The position numbers and the translations under genes are program-made. A stretch of DNA of 64,000 nucleotides from Acidimicrobiia bacterium (lineage in GTDB: Bacteria > Actinomycetota > Acidimicrobiia > Acidimicrobiales > Poriferisodalaceae), in NCBI GenBank assembly GCA_022820505.1, contig JAJEFK010000036.1, positions 32,172 through 96,171 on the forward strand, given 5' to 3'. The notes below the pieces were generated by a model. The model worked only from the letters and a program-made list of their open reading frames with translations, was not told the DNA's origin and did not search any database. Shown here piece after piece: positions 49,760 to 58,548 of the stretch (positions are counted from its first letter, which is position 1; each line of letters opens with the position of its first letter).

Positions 49760-50588
49760 ACAAGATGAGTCGCCGCCTGTGGACCAGAAGCCGCCGCAGG
49801 CCGAGCTGTCGGCGGGGGACGAACTGTCGCCGCCGGACGAGCTGATCCGGTTGGACGGCCGGGTCATCGTGGTGACCGGCGCTGGCGGCGGCATCGGCAC
49901 CGGCATCGCCCGCCGGCTCATCGCTGCGGGTGCCAGCGTGGTGGCGCACACCCGCTCGTCGCCCGTCGATCACCTGGCCGGTCTCGATGGAGCGCCGGTC
50001 GCCTCAGTGCATGCCGACCTGGCTGCGCCCGACAGCCCACAGCGTGTGATCGGCGCAGCGCTCGCGCACCACGGTCGCCTCGACGCTCTGGTCAACAACG
50101 CAGGCATCCAGCCGCTCGTGCACTTCTCCGAGATGAGCGACGCCGAGTGGGCCGAGATGATCGACGTCAACCTGACAGCGGTGCACCGGCTGACCCATGC
50201 CGCTGCGGGCGCGATGCGTGCTCACGGCAGCGGCGGGTCGATCGTCCACATCGCCTCGATCGAAGGGCACCAGCCCACTGACCTGCACGGTCATTACGCA
50301 ACGGCCAAGGCCGGCCTGCTGATGCACGCCCGGGCAGCCGCCGGCGCGTACGGCCCCGACGGCATCCGCGTCAACAGCATCTCGCCGGGCTTGATCGACC
50401 GGCCCGGCCTCGCCGACGACTGGCCCGAAGGCGTGGCTCGCTGGCACGCAGCGGCGCCGCTGGGCCGGCTGGGCACCGCCGCAGACGTCGGCGACGCGTG
50501 CGTGTTCCTGTGCTCGGACCTCGCGAGATGGATCACCGGCGTGGATCTGGTGGTCGACGGCGGCGTGCTCACCCGGCCCACGTGGTGA
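49743..50588 (+). CDS. SDR-family oxidoreductase
   Basis: A 281-residue classical SDR with an intact active site: VIVVTGAGGGIGTGIARRL for NAD(P), DALVNNAGIQP, and HYATAKAGLL with the full YxxxK. A ~35-residue acidic Pro-rich N-terminal extension is unusual. ATG 49743 overlaps the cupin gene; ATG 49752 is an equally good start. C-terminal ITGVDLVVDGGV is standard. Substrate unknown. Confidence 0.88.
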   Translation: MPLMAEQDESPPVDQKPPQAELSAGDELSPPDELIRLDGRVIVVTGAGGGIGTGIARRLIAAGASVVAHTRSSPVDHLAGLDGAPVASVHADLAAPDSPQRVIGAALAHHGRLDALVNNAGIQPLVHFSEMSDAEWAEMIDVNLTAVHRLTHAAAGAMRAHGSGGSIVHIASIEGHQPTDLHGHYATAKAGLLMHARAAAGAYGPDGIRVNSISPGLIDRPGLADDWPEGVARWHAAAPLGRLGTAADVGDACVFLCSDLARWITGVDLVVDGGVLTRPTW

Positions 50589-50681
50589 GCCTGCGCTCTT
50601 GGTTGTCACACCCCCTTGGTGCACTGAGGGAAACACAACGTGCACCTCACGGGCACGCTTCACAGAAGCGGAGAAACCACC

Positions 50682-50792
50682 ATGGACACCTCGACTCAGT
50701 CTCGGGCCCGGGCCGGCGACTGGCTGCTCGCCATCGCCGTGACGCTGGCCGGCTGCCTGCTGGTCCTGAGCTGGACGATGGCCAGCGGCTAG
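50682..50792 (+). CDS. Small predicted membrane protein, 36 residues
   Basis: A short ORF reading MDTSTQSRARAGDW then a single hydrophobic stretch LLAIAVTLAGCLLVLSW and ending MASG. GGAG lies eight bases upstream of the ATG. The N-terminus is polar and mildly positive, so an N-in single-pass orientation is expected. It fills most of the space between an SDR and a RidA-like gene. Family unknown. Confidence 0.55.
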   Translation: MDTSTQSRARAGDWLLAIAVTLAGCLLVLSWTMASG

Positions 50793-50857
50793 CCGAGCCC
50801 GCCCGGTCACCTGGAGCGTTCTGCTAAGTAGGGGCCAGCCTCTACAAGGAGACACGA

Positions 50858-51607
50858 ATGCTCATCGACAATCCCCGAGGCGGCTATCGCTTCCTCACCG
50901 GCATCTCGCCCTTCTCCAGCGGGGTCGTGGCATCGGACGGCCATGAGGTTGTTCACGCCACGCTCGGCGCCCACGTGCCGTGGCGCCAGGGGTTCGAGCT
51001 GATCGACGCCCACCTGTCCACTGCCGGGCGCGAGCGCCCAGCCCTGTGCGCGATCGAGCTGCGCTGCCCAGAGCCGTATTCGATGCCGGGCTTCATCGAG
51101 TTCAACGCGGGCTACGTCGAGCTCATCCGCTCATGGGACCTGTACGTCGGCGATCACAACCCGCTGGCGCGCACCAACGTGGCTCCCACGCACAGCCCGC
51201 CTTCCGAGCCGGTGCTGCACGCCTTCTCCTACACCGTGGAGGCCGAGGCCGGCGCGCCCACCACCTTCGTGGTATCGGGCGCGGGGGAGATCCCCGAAGC
51301 GACGCTCGACGACAACGAGATCGTCCGCAAGGGCGAGACCGACCCCGAGGCCATGCGAGAGAAGGCCGGCCACGTCGTGGCGACGATGGGGTCGCGGCTG
51401 GCGGCCATGGGCGCCGGCTGGGGCCAGGTCACCACCACCGACGTGTACACGGTCTTCATGCACGAAGGCTTGCTGGAGAGCGCGGTCATCGGGCAGATGG
51501 GCGAAGCCACCCGTCACGGCCTGCGCTGGTACCGGTCGCGGCCGCCCGTCATCGATCTCGACTTCGAGATGGACGTCCGCGGGATCCGGCACGAGATCAA
51601 GGTGTGA
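50858..51607 (+). CDS. RidA-like (YjgF/UK114 superfamily) protein, tentative
   Basis: A 249-residue protein with GGYRFLTGISPFSSGVVA near the N-terminus and a C-terminal region reading RLAAMGAGWGQVTTTDVYTV then HGLRWYRSRPPVIDL, which resembles the trimeric RidA fold where AGADWSDVVxxxVY is common. It is about twice the length of RidA and may be a fusion of two such folds. AAGGAG precedes ATG 50858. Function uncertain. Confidence 0.6.
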   Translation: MLIDNPRGGYRFLTGISPFSSGVVASDGHEVVHATLGAHVPWRQGFELIDAHLSTAGRERPALCAIELRCPEPYSMPGFIEFNAGYVELIRSWDLYVGDHNPLARTNVAPTHSPPSEPVLHAFSYTVEAEAGAPTTFVVSGAGEIPEATLDDNEIVRKGETDPEAMREKAGHVVATMGSRLAAMGAGWGQVTTTDVYTVFMHEGLLESAVIGQMGEATRHGLRWYRSRPPVIDLDFEMDVRGIRHEIKV

Positions 51608-51696
51608 AGGAAACCTCACGACGGCCGGGGCTCTAAAGAGAGTTCTCCTCGGGGTCGCATCGACCGGGCAATAGTGACGACTACGCTCGGCATTCA

Positions 51697-52338
51697 GTGA
51701 CAGCTGCACAGGATCCCGGGCCTCCTCTCCAGGAGGAGACCACCCAACCCAAGCGGAAGTCCGAACGGGCCACCGAGCAGCTTCTGGATGCGGCCACAGC
51801 GGTGTTCGGCGAGCGTGGATTCGAAGCCGCCACGGTCTCGGAGGTCGCCCGCAGATGCGGCATGACGTCTGGCGCCGTCTATGCGCGCTGGCCCAACAAG
51901 CGCGAGCTGTTCCTGGCCGTCATCGAATACACGTCGGCCCAGCGCATGCTGCTGCTGATCAAGCAGGCTGAGGCGGAGGCCGGCGAGAAGCTCGGAATGC
52001 TCGGTGCAAACCTGCTCACCGAGACACGAGACGACATGCGCAACCTGTGGATCGAGGCGTGCGTCAGCGCCAGCCGCGACCCATCGGTTCACCCCACGGT
52101 TTCCGGGTGCATGGAGCTCGAAGCGGGCGATCTCACCGAGATCGTGGAGGATGGCAAGGCATCCGGCGTCATCGACCCGGCGCTGAGCACCGACGCCATC
52201 GTGTTCCTCTGCCAGTCGCTCGGCCTCGGCACCTACCTGGCGCTGCGGGTTCAGTCTCCCGAGCGACCCCAGCTGTCCGGCGACGACTGGTCAGCCGTGG
52301 TCGAACGGCTCATCACCGCAGTCGCACCCCGCTCCTGA
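51697..52338 (+). CDS. TetR-family transcriptional regulator
   Basis: A 213-residue TetR-type repressor. The HTH is AATVSEVARRCGMTSGAVYA with RWPNKRELFLAVI following, preceded by TEQLLDAATAVFGERGFEA. The C-terminal ligand domain is all helical and variable. GTG 51697. It lies between the RidA-like and inositol-phosphatase-like genes on the same strand; the target is unknown. Confidence 0.92.
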   Translation: MTAAQDPGPPLQEETTQPKRKSERATEQLLDAATAVFGERGFEAATVSEVARRCGMTSGAVYARWPNKRELFLAVIEYTSAQRMLLLIKQAEAEAGEKLGMLGANLLTETRDDMRNLWIEACVSASRDPSVHPTVSGCMELEAGDLTEIVEDGKASGVIDPALSTDAIVFLCQSLGLGTYLALRVQSPERPQLSGDDWSAVVERLITAVAPRS

Positions 52339-52405
52339 CCCACCGAGTCATCCCATGCCCAAGCAAACGGCATCGTCGCGCCACGCGTGACAGGGTGAGC
52401 GGCGC

Positions 52406-53170
52406 ATGACGCCTGTCGAGCTTGAGGCCATCGCTGTTGATGTCGCTGGGCTGGCGGCTGAGTTCCTGCGGGGAGTGGCGGGCACCGGCGAGGCCCTGCG
52501 CACGAAGTCGTCGCCGACGGACGTGGTGACGGCGCTGGACATCCAGTCCGAGGAACTCATCCGTGGCGAATTGCTGCGTCGCTGCCCCGGCTCCTCGATC
52601 GTGGGCGAGGAATTGGCTGACGAGGTGGGGCACAGCGGCGTCGGATGGATCGTGGACCCCATCGACGGCACCGTCAATTTCCTGTACGACCTGCCGGTGT
52701 TCGCCGTGAGCATCGCTGCCACACGTGACGGCACGGTCGTGGCGGGTGCTGTTGCCGACGTGCTGCGCGGCGAGGTCTTCTCCGCGGCACGCGGCTCGGG
52801 CGCTCGCTTGGACGGTGCGCCGATTGCCACCGCTGCGTCGGACGGCTTGGCGCAGGCCTTGGTAGCCACCGGCTTCTCGTACCACGCCGAACGGCGTCGC
52901 CAGCAGGCGGCGGCACTGGCGCGTGTGCTTCCCGCCGCCCGCGACGTCCGAGCCTTCGGCTCCGCGGCGCTGCATCTGTGCTGGGTCGCCAACGGTCGCT
53001 GCGACGCGTTCTTCGAGCACGATCTCCGCATCTACGACTGGGCCGCTGGCGCGCTGATCGCCGACGAAGCCGGAGCCCAAGTCGAGCTCCCGGACGAGCG
53101 CAACGACGACCTCGTATTCGCCGCCAGCCCGCCTCTCTTCGCCCCACTCCGAGCGCTGATCGTCGGCTAG
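52406..53170 (+). CDS. Inositol monophosphatase family protein
   Basis: A 254-residue Mg2+-dependent phosphatase. Metal-binding motifs are EELADEV (Glu), WIVDPIDGTVNFLYDLPVF (DPIDG) and IYDWAAGALIADEAGAQV. It fits IMPase/histidinol-phosphatase/CysQ-type enzymes; which substrate cannot be told. ATG 52406, 67 bases after tetR. Confidence 0.92.
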   Translation: MTPVELEAIAVDVAGLAAEFLRGVAGTGEALRTKSSPTDVVTALDIQSEELIRGELLRRCPGSSIVGEELADEVGHSGVGWIVDPIDGTVNFLYDLPVFAVSIAATRDGTVVAGAVADVLRGEVFSAARGSGARLDGAPIATAASDGLAQALVATGFSYHAERRRQQAAALARVLPAARDVRAFGSAALHLCWVANGRCDAFFEHDLRIYDWAAGALIADEAGAQVELPDERNDDLVFAASPPLFAPLRALIVG

Positions 53171-53257
53171 CCCACACCGCCGCGCTCCGTCGCAGATCAG
53201 GCCACGCAGTCGTGACCTGAAGCCCAGGCGCGGCGGTGACCTGAGAGACTGGGCGTC

Positions 53258-53629
53258 GTGGCCCGCAACGTTGTAGGAGGCGAACTGCAGCCGTGCTCGT
53301 ATGACCCGCTGACGGGCTGGTTCCGGGACGGCTGCTGCAACACCGACTCGGGCGACTTCGGCGTGCACACGGTGTGCGCGGTGATGACGGCGGACTTCTT
53401 GGAGTTCTCCAAGGCGGCCGGCAACGACCTGTCCACTCCGCAGCCGACGGTCGGCTTCGACGGCTTGGTACCCGGCGACCGCTGGTGCCTGTGCGCATCC
53501 CGCTGGACCGAAGCGTTCGAGGCGGGCAGCGCTCCCCCGGTCATCCTCGAAGCGACCCACGCCCGCACCCTCGAGTGGGCCTCGTTAAGCCAGCTCCAAG
53601 CACACCGCCACACCGGCGACTCCACCTGA
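53258..53629 (+). CDS. DUF2237 family protein
   Basis: A 123-residue protein of the DUF2237 family: ARNVVGGELQPCSYDPLTGW, FRDGCCNTDSGDFGVHTVCA, and GDRWCLCASRWTEAFEAG are the conserved blocks, with several conserved Cys. Function unknown. GTG 53258. C-terminal ATHARTLEWASLSQL is also family-typical. Confidence 0.92.
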   Translation: MARNVVGGELQPCSYDPLTGWFRDGCCNTDSGDFGVHTVCAVMTADFLEFSKAAGNDLSTPQPTVGFDGLVPGDRWCLCASRWTEAFEAGSAPPVILEATHARTLEWASLSQLQAHRHTGDST

Positions 53630-53695
53630 CCCGACGGCGGCAGCGTCGGGCAGTCTCGAGCCTGCGGGATCTCGCGGCTGGCGTAGCGTGGCGGT

Positions 53696-54073
53696 GTGGT
53701 CGCATGGTTGCTGGCGGCCGCTGTGGCACTTGCCCACGGACTGCTGGCCGTCTTCATCGTGTTCGGCGCACCGCTGGCTGCACGCAGTCCCCGGCTGATG
53801 CGCTGGTACCTCGTGGCGCTCGCGCCGATCGCCGCGATCAACCTGCCCGGGTTGCCGTGCCCGCTGACCGTCTGGGAGAAGGATCTCTGGCGTCTCGCGG
53901 GCAACACGCCGTACCGGGGCGGCTTCATCTCCCAGTACTTCGTCGAGCCGTTCTACGCCCCCGGCTTGGACGCCCGCGGCGAGACGGTGCTGCTGTTGGC
54001 AGTGACCGCCTGGTGCTTGGGCTGGCTGCTGTACGCCGCCGCATCACGCCTGCGCCTGCGCGCCGCACGCTGA
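53696..54073 (+). CDS. DUF2784 family membrane protein
   Basis: A 125-residue integral membrane protein with about three helices: AWLLAAAVALAHGLLAVFIV, the middle YLVALAPIAAINLPG, and VTAWCLGWLLYAAA. The conserved PCPLTVWEKDLW and YRGGFISQYFVEPFYAPGL between helices define DUF2784. Function unknown. GTG 53696. Confidence 0.9.
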   Translation: MVAWLLAAAVALAHGLLAVFIVFGAPLAARSPRLMRWYLVALAPIAAINLPGLPCPLTVWEKDLWRLAGNTPYRGGFISQYFVEPFYAPGLDARGETVLLLAVTAWCLGWLLYAAASRLRLRAAR

Positions 54074-54200
54074 GCAGGGCACGGCTTCGCCGGATCCGAA
54101 CACGCCCGTCAGCGGCATTCAGAAATCGAGACGCCCCGAAAGCTGCTGAATCCGCCGCGGCACAGGCAGCCAAGTTGCCGCAGTGACGACTCGGTCCTGA

Positions 54201-55322
54201 ATGTCGGATCGCCCGACCTGCGATTACCGTGAGATTCAGCGCCAGTCACCCGACTGGTCGAGGCTGAGGATTCCCCCGGTGCATCCCGAGCACATTCGAG
54301 TCGGACACGGCTACGACCGTCGCCACGGCCTCGAGTGCGAGCGCCTCGACGACCGCGACGGCATCTGGTCGTCATGCGAGGAGCTGTGCACGCTGGCGCG
54401 GGCCCGGATCGATCTGGTCTGGAGCGCGCTGAGCGCCTCTATTCGTCGAGAGACTCGACTGCGACGGGCACTCGAGAGCCATGTCGAGTCGCTGGCCGGG
54501 CTGCTGTTCGCCCGCGATTCGCTGATGCCCGACTCGCGCATCAGAGGCGACGTCGTCCACCCGCTCGCAGCACTGATCGTCACGGCGCTGCAGTCGGAGC
54601 GGCGTGCCGTGCGGAGTCATCTCAGCAACCCATGCTCCCGCCACATCGAGGGGATCACCGTCGACGTCGGCACCTTCGAGCCCGGCGCTGCCGAGCGCGG
54701 CGGGCAAGCGATCCAGGTCGGCGTCATCGAAGTCGGGCCGGGCAACATCGACGCGGCGACGCACACCACCCGAGCGGTGATGTGCCTGAGGCCGTCAGTG
54801 GTGCTCGTGGTGGGGGTCGCCGGCGGGCTCAAGGACGTAGCGATGGGCGATGTCGTCGCGTCCAACAAGATCTACTGGTCCGAATCGGGCCGGAGCGAAG
54901 CTGATCTCGACATCACGTGGCCCGACTTCGGGCCCGTCTCGCTCGAGCTCGTGCAATGCGCCCGAGCGGTCGCTTCCCACGACGCCTGGCAGACTCGCTG
55001 CCAGGCTCTCGGGCCGGACGATCCGGCCCCACGGGCGTGGGTGGCGCCGATCGCCGTGGGCGAGCGAGTGATCGCATCGAGCCGATCGACCGACGCCCGT
55101 CGCGTCATACATCCATGCAGCGACGCGTTGGCCGTTGCGATGGAAGACGTGGGCGTGACGCGTGCCGCTGAGCTCGCCGGCATTCGGTGCCTGGCGATCC
55201 GCGGCATCTCCGATCTTCTCGACGGCAAGGAGGCCGCCGACGCTGCCGGAGGTCAGCGGGTCGCTGCAGATCACGCCGCGGCGTTTGCGTTCGAGCTGCT
55301 GGCAGAGCTCTACGGCAGGTGA
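54201..55322 (+). CDS. Nucleosidase/phosphorylase-superfamily protein with unique N-terminal domain
   Basis: A 373-residue protein. Residues about 150-373 form a PNP/MTAN-type domain: VVGVAGGLKDVAMGDVVASN, the sugar-binding AMEDVG segment and the catalytic Asp in RGISDLLDG. The first ~150 residues are Arg-rich and helical (RIDLVWSALSASIRRETRLR) and are not recognised. MTAN-like domains fused to unknown modules occur as nucleotide-sensing or NAD/nucleoside-cleaving effectors in bacterial conflict systems; that role here is inference. Nearby genes include PIN toxins and DUF3800. Confidence 0.78.
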   Translation: MSDRPTCDYREIQRQSPDWSRLRIPPVHPEHIRVGHGYDRRHGLECERLDDRDGIWSSCEELCTLARARIDLVWSALSASIRRETRLRRALESHVESLAGLLFARDSLMPDSRIRGDVVHPLAALIVTALQSERRAVRSHLSNPCSRHIEGITVDVGTFEPGAAERGGQAIQVGVIEVGPGNIDAATHTTRAVMCLRPSVVLVVGVAGGLKDVAMGDVVASNKIYWSESGRSEADLDITWPDFGPVSLELVQCARAVASHDAWQTRCQALGPDDPAPRAWVAPIAVGERVIASSRSTDARRVIHPCSDALAVAMEDVGVTRAAELAGIRCLAIRGISDLLDGKEAADAAGGQRVAADHAAAFAFELLAELYGR

Positions 55323-55433
55323 CGCAGTCGACGGCTGCGCCCTGCTTCGCCAGATCAGGACTCGGTGAGCGGAATGAAGTTCGACTCGCAACCTCGCGGG
55401 CGGTCGCCGCGGTTCCGAACGAGTACCGGGGCG

Positions 55434-55883
55434 CTAGGTCTCCTCGGCTGGATCTGCTCGTTGCAGCCAGAGGTCGAGTGTTGGGGTCGTCCACGTCGGC
55501 ACGCCGGTGCCCAGAAAGTCGTTGTCGTTGGTCCACACTCCGGCGCCGAGCGACAACGCGCACGCCACGACAGGCCAATCGTCCGGGTCGCGCAACGAAC
55601 GAGCCCGCGCCTCGTCTTCACGTGCCAAGTAGATCGGCTCGGCGACGACGTCGACGTTTCCCATGACCGCCTCGAGGCAGGCCGTCACCAGGTCCCGCTG
55701 AGTCGTCGGCTCAAGCCCGTGCTGCTCGCCGAATCGCTCAATTCGGGAAGGGAGCATCCACTGCGTCTCCTGCCACATGCGTTCGGGCAGAAACAGATTG
55801 AGGCGGTTGTCACGCAGGCGCTCCCGTCCGGCCTCGCGCAGCAGCTCGCCGACGAGAACGCTGGTGTCAACGACGAGCCTCAT
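55434..55883 (-). CDS. PIN-domain toxin (VapC-like)
   Basis: A 149-residue PIN protein. Acidic active-site residues lie in MRLVVDTSVLVGELL (Asp6), RDPDDWPVVACALSLG and VWTNDNDFLGTG. The order and the closing VPTWTTPTLD are typical of PIN toxins. It overlaps its Phd-type antitoxin gene by 17 bases. Confidence 0.87.
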   Translation of the reverse strand: MRLVVDTSVLVGELLREAGRERLRDNRLNLFLPERMWQETQWMLPSRIERFGEQHGLEPTTQRDLVTACLEAVMGNVDVVAEPIYLAREDEARARSLRDPDDWPVVACALSLGAGVWTNDNDFLGTGVPTWTTPTLDLWLQRADPAEET

Positions 55884-56220
55884 CGGGTTGGGGGACCCAG
55901 TGCGCGGTCGAATAGACCACCCCCTCTGACGGGTCGTCGCTCAGCCGAGCGGTCTGCAGCTGGATTCTCCAGTCGCTGCCGTCGCCGGCACCGACGATCT
56001 CAGACACCAATTCGTCCTCGGTCAGACCCCGCTCTTCGAGCACCTCGGTGACCAGAACGTCGAGCCGCTCGAGTGCTTGTGCCCCAGCGCGCCGGTCCTT
56101 GGCGACGATCGGCACGAAGAAGCCGACCGGCTCGCCGTGCTTCTCGATGACGAGCGTCTCGCCGGAGCCGATCAGCTTTGTCGCATGGTCGCGGAACTCC
56201 CGCACCCCGACTGACCTCAT
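55867..56220 (-). CDS. Phd/YefM-type antitoxin
   Basis: A 117-residue antitoxin. The N-terminal DNA-binding fold reads SVGVREFRDHATKLIGSGET and VIEKHGEPVGFFVPI, as in Phd/YefM. The C-terminal half is longer and more acidic than usual (ERGLTEDELVSEIVGAGDG). ATG 56220 has GGAGG eight bases upstream; the longer frame to 56466 is rejected. Antitoxin-first order with the PIN gene. Confidence 0.85.
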   Translation of the reverse strand: MRSVGVREFRDHATKLIGSGETLVIEKHGEPVGFFVPIVAKDRRAGAQALERLDVLVTEVLEERGLTEDELVSEIVGAGDGSDWRIQLQTARLSDDPSEGVVYSTAHWVPQPDEARR

Positions 56221-56465
56221 CTGAGCCGCCTCCTGCGCCGGTGGATTGATTTGTGACCACAAGCGTAGCCACACCGCTTCGTGCCCGGACAACCGCCGAT
56301 GACGGCGACGCGGTGGGTCGAGCCCATTTCTCGTGATGGTTCGGTCGTGTCGAATTCCTTCATGGCGTTTGACTAGCCGCTGAGGTTGCCCTCCAAGAAG
56401 TGAATTTCCGGCGAGCTGACAACTGCCGCTGATTGCGGTAGGCGAGCGCCTGCTTCGGCGGCGCA

Positions 56466-56855
56466 ATGTCGGGCGGGCAGACTGCGGGGGTGCGCGTTCT
56501 GTGGCGCGGATTGACGCTGGCGTGCCCGTCGTGCGGCGGTCGCGGCCTGTTTCGGCGCTGGGGGCTGTTTGCCATACGCGAGAGGTGCCCGAGCTGTGGC
56601 CTCAAGTTCGAGCGCATGGAAGGTCACTGGCTGGGCGCCGTGGCCGTGAACACGGTGGTGTCGGCAACCGTCGTGATCCTGACCGTCGTGGTGGCCATGC
56701 TCGTCTGGGGCACCGATGTCAGCCGCGGCCTGCTGCTGGCGATCGCAGCACCCGTCGGCGTGGCGGTGCCAGTGCTGTTCGACCCGGTGTCGCGCACGCT
56801 GTGGACGGCAATCGACGCACTGGTCAGGCCCCCGACCCCCGCCGACTTCGACTGA
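56466..56855 (+). CDS. DUF983 family protein
   Basis: A 129-residue protein with an N-terminal zinc ribbon (LACPSCGGRGLF and RCPSCGLKFERMEGHWLG) and two membrane helices (VNTVVSATVVILTVVVAMLV and LLLAIAAPVGVAVPVLF). This is the standard DUF983 layout; related proteins are linked to cytochrome oxidase assembly regions. ATG 56466. It is followed by the sulfatase 37 bases downstream. Confidence 0.88.
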   Translation: MSGGQTAGVRVLWRGLTLACPSCGGRGLFRRWGLFAIRERCPSCGLKFERMEGHWLGAVAVNTVVSATVVILTVVVAMLVWGTDVSRGLLLAIAAPVGVAVPVLFDPVSRTLWTAIDALVRPPTPADFD

Positions 56856-56892
56856 TCCAACCGGTGCCGAGGCTGGGTGTAGGTTCCGCTCG

Positions 56893-58446
56893 GTGACGCG
56901 CTCGGGACGACGCCCGAACATCCTCGTCGTGATGGCGGATCAGCTGGCACCCCACTTCACGGGTGCGTACGGCCATCCGGTGGTGCAGACCCCGGCACTG
57001 GATGCGCTCGTCGAGCGCGGCGTGCGCTTCGATGCGGCGTACTGCAACTTCCCGCTGTGCGCCCCGTCACGGTTCTCGATGCTGTCGGGCCAGCTGCCGG
57101 CGTCGATCGGGGCGTGGGACAACGGCGCCGAGTTCGCGGCGTCGGTGCCCACGCTGATGCACTACCTGCGCCTGCTGGGCTACCGCACGACGCTGTCGGG
57201 AAAGATGCACTTCATCGGTCCCGACCAGCTCCACGGTTTCGAGCAGCGCCTCACCACCGACATCTACCCCTCGGGCTTTGCGCTCACGCCCGACTGGGAT
57301 GCGGCGTCGGGGCCGCCGAGCGACTGGTACACCATGGCCACCCTGTCCGAAGCGGGCCCGGTGGTGACCAACTACCAGCACGACTTCGACGAGGAAGTCG
57401 GCTTCGCTGCGGTGCGGCACCTCTATGACCTGGCCCGTGCCCCAGACGAGCGGCCGTTCTTCGTGGTGGCCTCGTTCACCCATCCCCACGATCCCTACGA
57501 GGCCCGGCCGCAGTGGTGGGACCTGTACGACCACGACAGCATCGACCTGCCCGACCCGATCGCCCCCGACGCCGTCGATGCGCACACCCGGCGGCTGCGC
57601 CGGGGCATCGGGGCCGACGGCGTCGGCTTCACCGAGGAGCAGTGCCGCAACGCCCGCCACGGCTACTACGCCAACACCAGCTATTTCGACTCGTGGGTCG
57701 GGCGCCTGGTGGAGGTGCTGGACGAGACTGGCCGTGCCGACGACACCGTCGTGATCGCCATCAGCGACCACGGCGACATGCTGGGCGACCGCGGCACGTT
57801 CTTCAAGATGTGCTTCTTCGAGCGGGCGGCGCGGGTGCCGTTCGTGATGGCCGGGCCGGGCGTGGCCAACCGTGCCGTTCCCGATGTGTGCTCGCTGGTC
57901 GACCTGCTGCCGACGCTGCTCGACATCGCGACCGATGGGGGCGGTGACGGCTGGCCTGAGATGAGCACGCCGCCGGCGGGGCGGAGCCTGTGGGAGCTGG
58001 CTTCGGGCGGAGGCGACGGTGGCAGCGACGGCGGCGAGGGCGACGGCGAGGCGATCGGCGAGTACACGGCGGTGCTGACCACCCAGCCGATGTTCATGAT
58101 CCGCCGGGGGCGCCACAAGTGGATCCACTGCGAGGGCGACCCGGCCCTGCTGTACGACCTGGTCGACGATCCGCTCGAGCGCAACAACCTGGCGGCTGAC
58201 CCTGCTAACGCCGATCTGGTCGCCGCGTTCGCTGCGGAAACCGCCGAACGCTGGGACAGCACCGCGCTGCGCGACCAGGTGCTCGCGTCGCAGCGCTCCC
58301 GGCGGGTGGTGAGCGCCGCGGCACACGCCGCCGGCATCGACTGGTGGGACTACAGCCCGCAGCGAAACGCCGCCGGCGAGTACGTCCGCGACGGCATGAA
58401 CTGGCTGAACACCAGCCGCGGCAGCCGCATCACCGCCCCACGCTGA
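56893..58446 (+). CDS. betC: Choline-sulfatase-type sulfatase
   Basis: A 517-residue sulfatase. The formylglycine motif C-x-P-S-R is NFPLCAPSRFSMLSGQ, and the start PNILVVMADQLAPHFTGAYG supplies metal-binding Asp. ISDHGDMLGDRGTFFKMCFF and GYRTTLSGKMHFIGPDQLHG are strongly like choline sulfatase BetC, which hydrolyses choline O-sulfate to choline and sulfate. GTG 56893. A low-complexity GGGDGGSDGGEGDGE loop (about residue 375) is an insertion. It could feed choline to betaine and then sarcosine, handled by the sox operon. Confidence 0.85.
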   Translation: MTRSGRRPNILVVMADQLAPHFTGAYGHPVVQTPALDALVERGVRFDAAYCNFPLCAPSRFSMLSGQLPASIGAWDNGAEFAASVPTLMHYLRLLGYRTTLSGKMHFIGPDQLHGFEQRLTTDIYPSGFALTPDWDAASGPPSDWYTMATLSEAGPVVTNYQHDFDEEVGFAAVRHLYDLARAPDERPFFVVASFTHPHDPYEARPQWWDLYDHDSIDLPDPIAPDAVDAHTRRLRRGIGADGVGFTEEQCRNARHGYYANTSYFDSWVGRLVEVLDETGRADDTVVIAISDHGDMLGDRGTFFKMCFFERAARVPFVMAGPGVANRAVPDVCSLVDLLPTLLDIATDGGGDGWPEMSTPPAGRSLWELASGGGDGGSDGGEGDGEAIGEYTAVLTTQPMFMIRRGRHKWIHCEGDPALLYDLVDDPLERNNLAADPANADLVAAFAAETAERWDSTALRDQVLASQRSRRVVSAAAHAAGIDWWDYSPQRNAAGEYVRDGMNWLNTSRGSRITAPR

Positions 58447-58548
58447 GCGACGGCTCCGCCGAAGCGGCGGTTGTCAGCGCCTGCGCCTCGGTGCCGGTGA
58501 GGTGGTGGTCGCCCGCATGCGTGAACCGGGCAACTGGCGACGGCTGCT

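Noticed and set aside
58450..58475. GC-rich small hairpin between betC and the DUF4032 gene considered as a terminator
   Set aside because: The stem is only about five base pairs around GAA and has no U-run, so it is not distinguishable from background in this GC-rich DNA.
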